Shown one piece after another: positions 1 to 11,400 of a stretch of 64,000 nucleotides of DNA (positions are counted from its first letter, which is position 1; the number at the start of each line of letters is the position of its first letter). Below the pieces are notes generated by a model. That model was not told the origin of the DNA, did not search any database, and saw nothing but the letters and a program-made list of their open reading frames with translations. The position numbers and the translations under genes were made by a program. Source of the stretch: Arcuatula senhousia (taxonomy: Eukaryota > Mollusca > Bivalvia > Mytilida > Mytilidae); assembly GCA_963971305.1 (NCBI GenBank), contig OZ020303.1, positions 34,894,106 to 34,958,105 of the forward strand, written 5' to 3'.

Positions 1-942
1 AATGAAGCGGATGTAGTCTCTGGAGTTCCTCAAGGCACAGTCATGGGACCATTGCTATTTCTCGTATTCATCAATGACTTGCCCGAAACAGTCAACTCCA
101 CAGTAAAATTATTTGCTGACGATTGCTTGATCTACAGACCCATTCGAACACCAAGGGATTCAGCCATTCTGCAGCAAGACCTTGACAACCTACAAAAGTG
201 GGAAGAAGACTGGCAGATGGCATTCCATCCACAGAAATGCACCACCATACACATCACCAAGAAAAAGGTCCCACTCAAGACAAGCTACCAGCTACATCAC
301 CACACACTGGAAAGCGTACCAGGAGGGAAATACTTAGGGGTGTACATCAGCCAAGATCTTTCATGGAAAGAACACATAAACCAGACAGCTGCCAAGGCCA
401 CAAGATCCATTGGATTTCTCCGCAGAAACCTTAGACACTGCCCGCAAGAAGTCCGTAGCCAGGCATACACTACCCTAGTTAGACCGGTACTTGAGTACAG
501 TAGCTCTGTGTGGGACCCTCACCAACTACAGAACATTCAGCGCTTAGAAGCCGTCCAACGCCAGGCAGCCCGATTTGCAACTGGCAACTACTATTCCCGG
601 GAACCCGGATGCGTCAGCAACATGCTCGAGCAGCTTAATTGGGAACCACTGCAACACAGACGAGCCAGGAACACAACCATCATGTTCTATAAGATCATCA
701 ACCACATAGTTGAGGTACCAATACATCACTTACTACACGTCCAAACCACCAGGACACGAGGCTCAGCTGCTAACAACATCAGGCAAATATATACTCGACT
801 GGACCTCTACAAGTACTCTTTCGTGCCAGCCACTATCATCTCTTGGAACTCCATCCCTCAAGAGATCCGAGCAGCACCTACAGTGGAACAATTTCGACAC
901 AACTTGGCTGAGACCAGTGTGTCGACCCTAATCCACTGCTAA
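1..942 (+). CDS. Non-LTR (LINE) reverse transcriptase, 3' part
   Basis: The frame is open from base 1, so the 5' part lies outside the window; the first ATG at 43 is internal. The product is the RNA-directed DNA polymerase of a LINE, which copies element RNA at a nicked genomic site. Visible landmarks are SGVPQGT followed by GPLLFLVFINDLP (RT block 4) and LFADDCLIY (the catalytic FADD box), then the thumb region with GFLRRNLRHCP, LVRPVLEYSSSVWDP and the C-terminal RLDLYKYSFVPATIISWN. The style is that of jockey/CR1-like invertebrate elements; the exact clade cannot be fixed by eye. No frameshift is visible in the 314 codons, so the copy is fairly young. A reversed, broken relative lies at 51951-52371. 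Confidence 0.85.
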   Translation, partial: NEADVVSGVPQGTVMGPLLFLVFINDLPETVNSTVKLFADDCLIYRPIRTPRDSAILQQDLDNLQKWEEDWQMAFHPQKCTTIHITKKKVPLKTSYQLHHHTLESVPGGKYLGVYISQDLSWKEHINQTAAKATRSIGFLRRNLRHCPQEVRSQAYTTLVRPVLEYSSSVWDPHQLQNIQRLEAVQRQAARFATGNYYSREPGCVSNMLEQLNWEPLQHRRARNTTIMFYKIINHIVEVPIHHLLHVQTTRTRGSAANNIRQIYTRLDLYKYSFVPATIISWNSIPQEIRAAPTVEQFRHNLAETSVSTLIHC

Positions 943-1100
943 CTTCAGCAGCTCTGTTTTTAATTGTACATTATACCAATCCAAGTTTTATTGTATATAG
1001 CAGGAGATTTTAAGCTGTACGACAGGAGTATTAACACTCAAACTGAGTCAACTCCTCACCGGAAGATGATGATGATGATGATGATTCCTAATTTTGAGGA
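943..1100 (+). repeat. 3' tail of the LINE with a GAT run
   Basis: The non-coding sequence after the stop codon ends in a short run of GAT triplets at about 1063-1086. Short tandem tails of this kind are common at the 3' end of LINEs that do not use poly(A). The element probably ends at about 1088; no target-site duplication can be scored because the 5' end is outside the window. Confidence 0.5.
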
Positions 1101-1891
1101 CATAAAATAAAGAAAATAAAAATTAAACGTCAGTAAAAGTAGATAAGGAAAGTTGAAACAAGCTTTAAACGGCAGATAATTAGGTCTACATGCATGATAC
1201 TGTTATATTTCAGAAAAATGGGCCCTATAGCTTTGTAAAAAAATGCTTCTTCCTTTCCTTAAAATTCACTTTCATAGCAGGTGTTATAATTTAAGTGATA
1301 TACTTGTTTGATATTGTTGATATTCTCTTCAAAAATCCATAGTCCTGTATATTTAATATACAGGTCTTTGAAAAATCTAAAAGATTTCGATTTAAAAAAA
1401 ATCCGGAAAATAGTACGTCTCTACATCGAGAACTGAGTTCACAGTTAGAATCGGAGCGCCATATTTGAATTGAAAATTATTTCCAGCAAAAGATTGTTCA
1501 ATTATTTCCTATATTTTAAATGATATTGCGACAGAAGTAGCGTTAAAATGAAAAAGGTAGTAAAACAGTGTCAGGACCAACTCTTTCTGATTCTGGCAAA
1601 CGGCCCCAACAGGCAACTATAAATGAATTTAATAAAGACCTAAATTTTAATATGAGTTTTTATCATTGTAATATGAGACAGGCACACTTGTTTGAGGGAC
1701 ATAAGTCGTATCTTGGACTTGGTAAAAAAATATTGGTTTTGCCTTACCATTGTATGTATTGTTTATTCTAAATTAAGGTCTTGCGTCTTGTAATCCACAA
1801 CATATCCTGTCGGCTGCCTGTCTAGATGACAGACTACAGTGGTAGTGTACGTGTTGTTTTCAACCCCAGTCTAGTTTCATCACGGTTCAAT

Positions 1892-2142
1892 AATATGCGA
1901 GCGTAGCAAGCTCTCTAATGTAGAAAGTATGCCAAATTGCACGAGACTCAAAATACTATGGAAGAAAAATCGTTCTCACTGGAAACATTCGATTTGCGGA
2001 AGTTTTCGAAAATGTCTGCGCGTGCTGAAAAATTGCGGGAAATAGTAATACATCGTCCCAAATTATCTCGTCCCAGGCATTATTCGAAATTTTCAATGGA
2101 ATTATCTACGCGAGCTTTTAAGGCAATGTCTTTTTCATATTA
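1892..2142 (+). repeat. Dispersed 250-bp repeat, copy 1
   Basis: It begins TAATATGCGAGCG and ends TCATATTA, so the ends share an inverted TAATATG. An inverted relative with long identical stretches lies at 24605-24833, and a decayed third copy lies at about 24930-25060. The 68-codon frame inside it is also partly open in the second copy, but nothing else suggests coding. It is probably a small non-autonomous element. Confidence 0.7.
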
Positions 2143-3587
2143 ATGTTTACCTAACTAAAGAAGACACTTTGTCTAGATAGGGTCATAAACTTGACAGAGA
2201 TGCAGATAATCTTTTTTTCTTGTCAGACATTGGGTCCTACTAAAAGATAAGTTTGCCAGACCTGCAAAAATTTTACAAGACCTTTCCACTTAAGCTGTAA
2301 TAAATTATTCCAAAACTTTGCCAGACATAGGTCCTTCACAATGTCTTCACATGCTGGACCTGCTGAAATTTTGCTCCCTTTGTCTGACAAGTGCATCACT
2401 GCTTGACCAAAAAACCCATGCATGTTTCACTTTCAGTGAATTACATGTATGTCATCTGCCATATTTGTTTTGGTTACATCACAGTGTGGGTTTGTACATG
2501 TTTTTAACAGCAACTACCTTGTTACTTAAGCCAATTTCTTATGTTTAACAGGATGATTCATATCTCTTGAGTTTTAATTTCTCAGCTACAAATATGTACA
2601 ATGTACAGTTTAGGATCATACATGTGCATGTATTTTAAGGCAGACCTGTCAAATGTCATGCAACTCGCGTGAGACTAAGGCATCTAGTCAGCAATTTGGC
2701 GGCAAATTCCTTTGATCTTTCAATTTTTAGACAATTCTCACGAAATCAGCTCATCAAAACTTGACAGCACTGTCACGGTTTCCAGTTGATTGTCATGTAT
2801 TATAGCATACCTTGATTTAATAAGACATTTTTAATATGCATGACTTGAAGCTGTCTGACTGTATTAATCGTACCCTTAATAGTCCCTCTTTTTTTCTCCT
2901 CATGCACATTGCATCAGACAAAAACAAACAGTTATTTGCATTGAAAAAAATCAACAACAAAACAACTGAATTTCAAAAAAAAACAACAGAGTATCTCCAC
3001 TCAGAAAATTGAAATGAAGTGATTAACCCATATTCAGTCAGAGATCCCATTTGTACAAGTAAACAGATTTTTAACTTCGAAATATTCTATAAGTAAATTT
3101 TTAAACTGGTAAAATTGTCTCCATATTTGTGACCTTAAATAATTTACTTGTACAAGTAAACTGTTAGAAAATCATTCTTTTCTTAATTTTTGTTATCTAG
3201 CCATGAAATTTAATTTTGTTTAAGATTATTTATATTGATATTATCACCAGACTGAGATAATCTGTTTACTTAATTAAGTTAAATGAGACTATGAGAGATA
3301 CATGAGATCATCAACATTTAATTGTCCTAAGGGGGCAATTTTCAAAGGCTGTGAGCACCATGAAAACAGCCATGCTTATCAGTAATTTTTAATGGATCAT
3401 ACAGCAGATGATGTTAACATTTCAAGAAAATTGTCTGTTAGATTGTTAAAATATTGTGTAACAAGTAACATGAGCTTAACTTGTTTACATTTTGTAAGTA
3501 AATTTTTGTTCAGAGGAAAAAACTTTACTCTAACAAGCAAATTTTTCATTACTTTTAGAAGAAAATTCTGTTTACTCTCTGACTGAT

Positions 3588-4797
3588 TAGCTCACCTGGA
3601 CCGAAGGTCCATGTGAGCTATTACCATCACTTGGCGTCCGTCGTCGTCGTCTGTCGTCTGTCGTCGTCTGTCGTCGTCGTCGTCTGTTAACAATTTTTCA
3701 AAAATCTTCTCCTCTGAAACTACCAAACAGAATTTAATGAAACTTGGTATGAATGATCCTTAGGGTGTCCTGCACCAAACTTGTGTTTTGATTTTTAATC
3801 CGTTAAAAAACATGGCCGCCGTTACTAAAAATAGACTAGGGGGGGTCAGACTACTGTTTTTGGCTTATAAATCAAAAAGTATAAGAGATAGAGGAAATCT
3901 GAGGCCACGCTACTGATTCAGCATCAAAAGCTCTACAAAAGTCTCCATTTGGTCAAAGTTGTCAGATGACCCCTTATAGGGGTTACGGTCCCTTAAAGGT
4001 GAAAAATAGCATTTTTTCATGTTTTTGGCCTACAGAATGAAAACTATTGCAGATAGAGATTAGCTGTTGCTTGCTTAAATGTTCAGCTCATTTAACTCTA
4101 CAAAAGTCTCCATAGGGTCGAAGTTGTCAGATGACCCCTTATAGGGGTTACGACCCCTTAAAGTTGAAAAATAGCCATTTTTCATGTTTTTGGCCTACAG
4201 AATGAAAACTATTGCAGATAGAGATTAGCTGTTGCTTGCTTAAATGTTTAGCTCATTTAGCTCTACAAAAGTCTCCATAGGATCGAAGTTGGCAGATGAC
4301 CCCTTATAGGGGTTACGGCCCCTGAAAAATAGCGATTTTTCATGTTTTTGGCCTACAGAATGAAAACTATTGCAGATAGAGATTAGCTGTTGCTTGCTTA
4401 AATGTTCAGCTCATTTAGCTTTACAAAATTCTCCATAGGGTTGAAGTTGTCAGATGATCCCTTATAGGGGTTACGGCCCCTGAAAAATAGCCATTTTTCA
4501 TGTTTTTGGCCTACAGAATGAAAACTATTGCAGATAGAGATTAGCTGTTGGTTGCTTAAATGTTCAGCTCATTTAACTCTACAAAAGTCTTCATAGGGTC
4601 GAAGTTGTCAGATGACTCCTTATAGGGGTTATGGCCCCTTATAGGTGAAAAATGGTGTTTTTGGCCTATAGAATGAAAACTATTGCAGGTAGAGAAAAGC
4701 TGTTGCTTGCTTAAATGTTCAGCTCATTTAGCTCTACAAAAGTATAGGGTCAACATCAAGACCAGGTGAGCAATTCAGGCTCCTGGGAGCCTCTTGT
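3588..4797 (+). mobile_element. Hairpin-headed repeat, family A
   Basis: The left end is a hairpin at 3588-3620: arm TAGCTCACCTGGACC, loop GAA, then the complementary arm with two mismatches. A GTC/GTCT run follows (3634-3690). The body has about five tandem copies of a unit of about 155-165 bp, with repeat starts near 4021, 4186, 4343, 4502 and 4656. The right end has CCAGGTGAGC at 4762-4771, the exact inverse of GCTCACCTGG in the first arm, then a second small hairpin (AGGCTCCTGGGAGCCT) at about 4777-4793. No protein is encoded, so it must be non-autonomous. I recall similar sequences as abundant in bivalve genomes, but cannot name a class. Confidence 0.8.
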
Positions 4798-5414
4798 ATT
4801 GGGACCTGACTGTTTGTCTCGCCAATATGTTAGTCTTGATGGCTAGGCATATTATACCGGTATGGATTATGGAAATATATTTTTATGTACCTATATATTA
4901 ATTTATATGTCTATCTGCTTTTTAATCATTTTGAACCATTATAGATCCACAGAAATCTGTAGAAAGCCAAACATAGAAAAAAATGTTTACTGGTAAATGT
5001 TTGAAGACAACAAAATTATTTTGATTAGGTTCCTAAGTACGGTATACGTACCTACCTTAAAGTACCTTTGTAATAGCTTGTTTGGTGGACTTTGATTTCA
5101 AGCTTTCCTTTCTTAAAAGCCTGAACACTATGCAAGAGGCCCTTATTAACAAAAAAAAGAGTGTTAACAAAAGCTCTACAGCATATGTTTAGATGTATTT
5201 ACCAACATTTAATAAATCTTACCTTTTAACCATTGCAGCATCAATATTCATACTAGGTTGAACTACTGATTATAGGTGATTCTGAGCCATCCTACTCCTA
5301 TATAGCATGTATAGTATAACATAAATACAATTGTGTTTTGTTTGTATTCTGTGCCACATAATAGTTATAAAAAAACAACATTATTGAGTCATACATGATT
5401 TTTTTTTATTTTAG

Positions 5415-8400
5415 AGAAGTCTGTCAAATAGTAAACTAAAGAGAAAGTCATCAGTTACAAAGAAAAGTACCGGTAGCAATGCCACTGATGCTCCAGCAAA
5501 ACAAGTTAGTTTCTCTACCAAACAACAAAATGAACAAGACAGTCCAATTCAAGTATTGACAGACAGTGCTCCTGGGACGTCTACAATTCAAACTACGCCA
5601 AAATTCCAAAACCAGTGTTACGAAAGTCATAATAGCATTAACAGTGGATCTAGTCAGTTAACACCTCAAACTATTAACAGCTTGATTGATGCAGTGTCTG
5701 GTAAAAGTTTAGGAACAGAACTGAATGGAGAATCTTTTGTGAACAGTGAGGTGGATCGCCCTGCCCTAGTAGACACACCAACTGGTATTCCATCTGCTGA
5801 TAGAAACAGTGATGATGATTTTCCCGCCACACAAATACTTGATAACAGAGTTTTGAAAAGTAAGCAGAAAGTGTGTATTGAACTTTTTATAAAAAAGTTT
5901 GTAGTATAATTTACATGTACAATGTTTGCAAACAAACAAATGAACTAAAAACATATACTGAAAGAAGCAAAGATGAACAGTGTTCTTAAAAGGCATTTGA
6001 ATCTCAAAAGTCTAAAAATGTAAAGAGTAAACACATAATGAATACACAATGATGACAAATACCGTTACCTCTTCAACACCACCCTACCCCCCCCCTACCA
6101 CCTCAAAATGTAGGCAAACTCAGATGCGCCAGAACTGAGAAGGGTAAGCAGTTCCTGTTTATTGAAAAGACTTTTTCAACATTGTTAAGAAAGTGGTATC
6201 TATTCGCCTTTAATTATTTTTCATGCACATACTTGTTCTTCAGATGTGGTGGCCTATGTAGAAGTAAGATCGACCAATGACAATAGAAGTGAAGCCATCC
6301 GTAAAGAGTTGGAACAGCTTGGCGCCACAGTTGTCAAGAAATTTACAGATGATGTCACCCATGTTATATTTAAAGAAGGAAGCAAGAGAACACAGAATAA
6401 AGCTACCAAAAATAGCATCCATATGGTTTCTGTGTTATGGGTGGACAGGTAGGCTACATATATATTACAAAAAATATCACAAAATATTTTGCTTTGTCCA
6501 TAAAGAAACTAAAATGTATCCATGACACAATCACCAGAATAAGACATTGTGGAGAACTTCAATGGTACAACAACTTTTTACCACTGAACCATGTCCTTTT
6601 CAATAAGGTGGAATATTTGGTATAATTTGGAAGAAGTTATCGAAGGTTATAATAATCAAAATACAGAGTAAAAGTGAACATATGTAAAACCAGTACTGAT
6701 ATGCATGTCTATATTTTTAAATAAAAATCTTTACACTATTCCATCTTTTGATGAGGAAAAAATATAATATTGAGATTAATTTTACTGGAAATCTTTAATG
6801 GTGCGAGTTTTCTTTTAATTTAGCTGTAAACAATATCAGGAGCATGTATCAGAGAGACTGTATCCTGCTATTTTGCCTAAAACAAGCAAAGGAACCCCCT
6901 TGTTTATGGCTAAACTAAAGGTTTGTATGAGATTGAATTTTTAGCATCAAAAATATATTTGTGATGATAATTTGACACTAAAGTAAACATAATGGAATGA
7001 TTAACACTGACACACGACAAAAAAAAGCAGCAATAACTAAGAAAAAAAAACAATCTCTCCAGCTTAAAACCATCACATGTAGATACATAAAGATGAGAGT
7101 ATATGGTACATTTTGATCATCTTATTTCTCTAAATAGTTACATAGTCAAAGTTTTAGATATTGTTTGTTGCAGAAGGCAAAATCCATGCAGCCAAGTAAC
7201 TTCGAAGATGAAGTGGCAAATAGTGCAGAGAGATGTAATAAAAAAAAGAAAAATTTGGCTGACCGACTCCAATCATCTGAAAATACACCACAGAATTCTC
7301 CAAATCTTGTTGGAAGGATCTTGGTACAGGAGACCCAACCAAGGACACCAGTTAGTCAAATATACTATCTTTCATCTACAATGTATTATGAAAATACTAA
7401 CATGTATTATTGTGAGATTTTAATTTATGGTATCATGAAAATGTACTTGTTTGTAGATTCTAATTTTTGGTGTCAGATCAAGAAGTAAGAAGCTATTAAT
7501 ATTTTTTTGAATTATAATGTTCATGGATCAGCACGAACATATGATGTCAAAGTAAGAAAAATACTTTCACAGTAACCAATTTCTATCTAAAATAATTGTG
7601 AAAGGGTTTGTTTTTAATTGGGATGCAACCCATTTTTCAAGAAATCAGTAAATATTCACATTTTGGTGACATAGTCCCAATGATACATGTATACATATAT
7701 GATACTAGTAATTGTTTAGTTATTTTTTCTGACTATAAAGCAAAGCTGTTTATAACTACATGTATCATAGTGCAGGTCATCATATATTTTGGCATGATCT
7801 TATGTTTCCAGATTGATATGAATACACCAATAAGATTATTAATACCAGACACACCTCCTAGTATGAGAGAAAAGCTGAAACAATTGAAGGCAAAGGAATC
7901 AAGTATGTATAGCTTGTATTACTACCATTTATACACGTTTATAAATGTTAATATTTCTCACTTATGAAGTTATTTTTAGAAAGAACAAATGGCAGTATAA
8001 AATCTGTTATGAGACACTATGATTTAATTCACATTGCTTCAGACCTTTATTTATTTATAGTTACAACATAAAAAGTCCCCAGCTACTGTCTGTAAAGGGT
8101 AGTCTGGAGAATGAAAAAATCAAAACTTATTTTTTCTCAAAAACATAAGCCTTTATTTATTTACATAATCTTTTGAGTATCAAAAAGACCTAACTAAAAA
8201 TATAACAACTTTTAAAAATGCTTAAATACATTTTCTAAAAATCGATATATTTACATTTGAATGGGAAATTCCCATAGTAAAAAAAGTACGGGAAAAAATC
8301 TCAAATTTCTATTGTGACGTCATATGACGTCAAAATGATTTCCCTGATGCAAACAAAAACAAGTTGATGACAAAATACCTGTTTGGTCAAAGTGGTATTG

Positions 8401-11400
8401 TAAAATTCTATGATATAGTGATTTTTGAAAATTTTGCATCTCCAAAAATGGCTGCCATTTACAATGGAAAAACAAGGGGCAAAGTGGTTTTGCTTCATTT
8501 ATCTTAGAGGTAAGCTTTTCTTTCACTCTTTTTTGTAAATTTAGTTACGTTTTTGTGCAACAGTAAAAATAGCAAACATTTCAAAGGTGCTAGTTATGAC
8601 GTAAAGAAAAATTCTAAGAATTTCTGTTCTCCAGCGTATCCGTAACAGACAGTAGCTACCTTTATTTTATCAGTGAAAAAAAAAGGGAAAATATACTTTG
8701 ATGTAATTTATGCACATTAGGCAGTTAAGAAGTGTGACATAATAAAATCAAGTCAAAAGATTTAAACCTTGTCAAAAAAAAAAAAGTGAAAGATGAAAAT
8801 AAATAAATGAATAAAAAAACAAAGATACTGTGTCTCAGAGTGCTTATGAGGTCTCTCATTGAACACTATCTTTAAAAAGTCTAAGTCCAATTATCTCCCT
8901 TGAATGGTATCCAACAACAACAAAAATTCTTCATACACATATCCATATGATGTACTTCCTTTTTGTAAAGTTGTATCAAAATCAATGTAGACCTGTAAGA
9001 GGATTTGTGCTTACCAGGTCTCTAATTGGACACTTTATTTAAAAAGTCTAGGTCCAATTATCTCCCCTGAGTGATATCTGACAGCAATGAAAATTCTTTA
9101 TGCATATCTCCATATGATATACTTCCTTCAGGTTAAGTTCCATCAGATTTAGGAGGAGTTGCGCTTACAAGGTATGTGGACAGACAGACAGGGTGATTCC
9201 TATATAACCCCAAAACAGTGGTTGTGGGGTGTAATAACCATTCAATAGGATTAAAAAGAGAATTTGCATGTGTTGGGTATTGATTTAAGATGTGAACTTG
9301 AATTTTAGATACACCAGTAATTGAGACAGAAGAAGAACCATTACAGAGAAGATTATTTAGTAGGTTTCTTTCTATCATGTCTTTCCTTGTAAAAGAATGG
9401 TCATGTTTAGATTATTATACAACTGTTATAACATGTTCATGAAAACACAGGTCTCCCACAGCCAGGACTAGATCAAATGATTTCTCCAACCCAAGATAGT
9501 TATTTTTATTTTCAATATGCAAGCTAAAAAATAGAGTTCTTGTTTAAATAGAAAATAACTATCAAGGAACCCGTGACTTTCTATGAAGAAGAACCTGTTT
9601 CTTCAAATAAATGTAGAATCTAAAATTGACAATGGCAGAAATTCCCACATCAAAATTAAATTACTGCCTAGTGATTGATAAATTGGAATGTCAGAGGAGT
9701 TAGCTTATTACTGTGAAAATATTACAATACATGTATTTAAATCAAAGATTTTTTTTTATATTCTATATCTTCAAATCTAAAACAGTATTTTGAGAAGTAC
9801 AAAGATTTGAGATTTAGACATTCATGTATTTAAAAATAACATGCAATAAAAAAAAGTTGTAGCATTAAATATGAATCGATTGTTAGGTATTAAATTATTT
9901 TATTAACTTGTTAATGTTATGATACTTTTCAGCTGGAATGCCCAATGCCAGTTTTGATTCTGCGGATGTTGATCATCTGGTAGATGGCTTAAAAGATGAA
10001 ATAGATAAATGTTTAAACAGCATGCCCGAGTCTCCAATTCCAACAACCGTAACAGGGAGTCCTAAGAACCAATCTAGTCAAAGCAAAAACTCTCAGGAGT
10101 CTGCTGCAGGGAAGAAAAAATCTCCAAAGACTACAAAGAGGAGGAAGTCAATAGCTAGTGCTAAATTTGTGGAGGAAAATGAAAAACCAAAGATGTCAAC
10201 AAGTAGGAGAAAATCTGTAGCAGCATTTACATTATCAAAACAATCAGAGGATGTCTCTGATACATCTTTACCAGAAAAACAAAGTTCTGACAAAAATAAA
10301 GCAAAAATTCAATCTGTTCCAACTGTCTCTGCGAAATCAAAGATAGACACACCACCTGTTCCAGCTAATCAACTAGAGGAAGGGCGGAATAAAAATGTAA
10401 ACAAAACATCACCAGACGTAAAAGCCAGCAGGAGGAAGTCTATAAGGGGAAAAAGAAAATCAGTGGTTTTCTCAGAACAAATTAATGATTGCAATGAACA
10501 AATTAATATGAAAGACACTAATAACATGGAGGAAAATCAACAAACAGGACAATCATTTAAAACTAATGATTTAGCAATGATAACTGAAGAAAGCAATGCT
10601 AATAATAATAGTCTGACTTCTCCACCTGTTAAAAAACAAAAGAGGAAATCTGTTGGGGGCAGGCGTAAATCTATAGTTAGAACCGAGGCTGTTGGAAGTG
10701 CTGATGACACAAAAGGCAGTACTCCTACTGTTGTGGAGAAACAATTTACTGCTCTACAACCAAATGTCAGTAAAGGTCATGGAGGTAGCAGACTTTGTAA
10801 TGATTCTTCTGATGATGCAACAGACAAAAAGACCACTGGTAAAGACACAAACAAAAAGAAAGGACCCCCTAGAACCAACAGTAAAAAGAAATTACTTTCC
10901 TTGACTGAAATGGAACCTGATATACCTCTAATGTCAAAGACGCCTGATTATCAGTCTCCGCTGATTGGACGCAAAAGAAAACTCCTTTCATCTACAAGTG
11001 AATGTGATTCTAGTCTTTCAGCTTTATTTCCTAATAAACCACCTGAAACAAAGCAATCAAGGAAAGGCAGTATTTCAGGAAAATCATCTAATAATTTAGG
11101 AGGATCTGATATAACCATGACTGATGACTTAACTTTGATATGTAGTTCTTCTAATACAACTTGTTCTACAACAGATTTATCAGTACAGGAAACAACCATA
11201 CACTCAAGTACAACTCAAAATGAGAACTCCATGTCTGCAGTGTTTGGGGAGTCTATGCTTAGTTCTCTGTCTGGAAGAATAGCGCCACGACCAAGCATTG
11301 ATGAGTTTAATCTGAATAGAAATAAACATTTTAGAAAACCCAAGCCTATGAGACATTCTGACAGTGATAGTAGTGACAATAGTATGTCAAAGAAGTTATA

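Larger units (their letters stand above)
1101..5414. other. Region upstream of the MCPH1 exons, mostly non-coding
   Basis: Apart from two repeats (1892-2142 and 3588-4797) I see no supported gene. The first exon or exons and the promoter of the MCPH1 gene should lie here. One candidate is an ATG at 1548 (ATG AAA AAG then GTAGTA), which would join the exon at 5415 in phase, but the donor is weak and there is no further support. The reading frame around 1551-1650 is short and ends without a clear donor. Confidence 0.4.

Noticed and set aside
1548..1650. First exon of MCPH1
   Set aside because: ATG at 1548 with donor GTAGTA joins 5415 in phase, but gives only three codons and the donor is weak; a second frame here has no start.
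1937..2143. 68-codon frame as a gene
   Set aside because: It lies in a dispersed repeat, and the copy at 24605-24833 carries an in-frame deletion and changes; no splice or start context.
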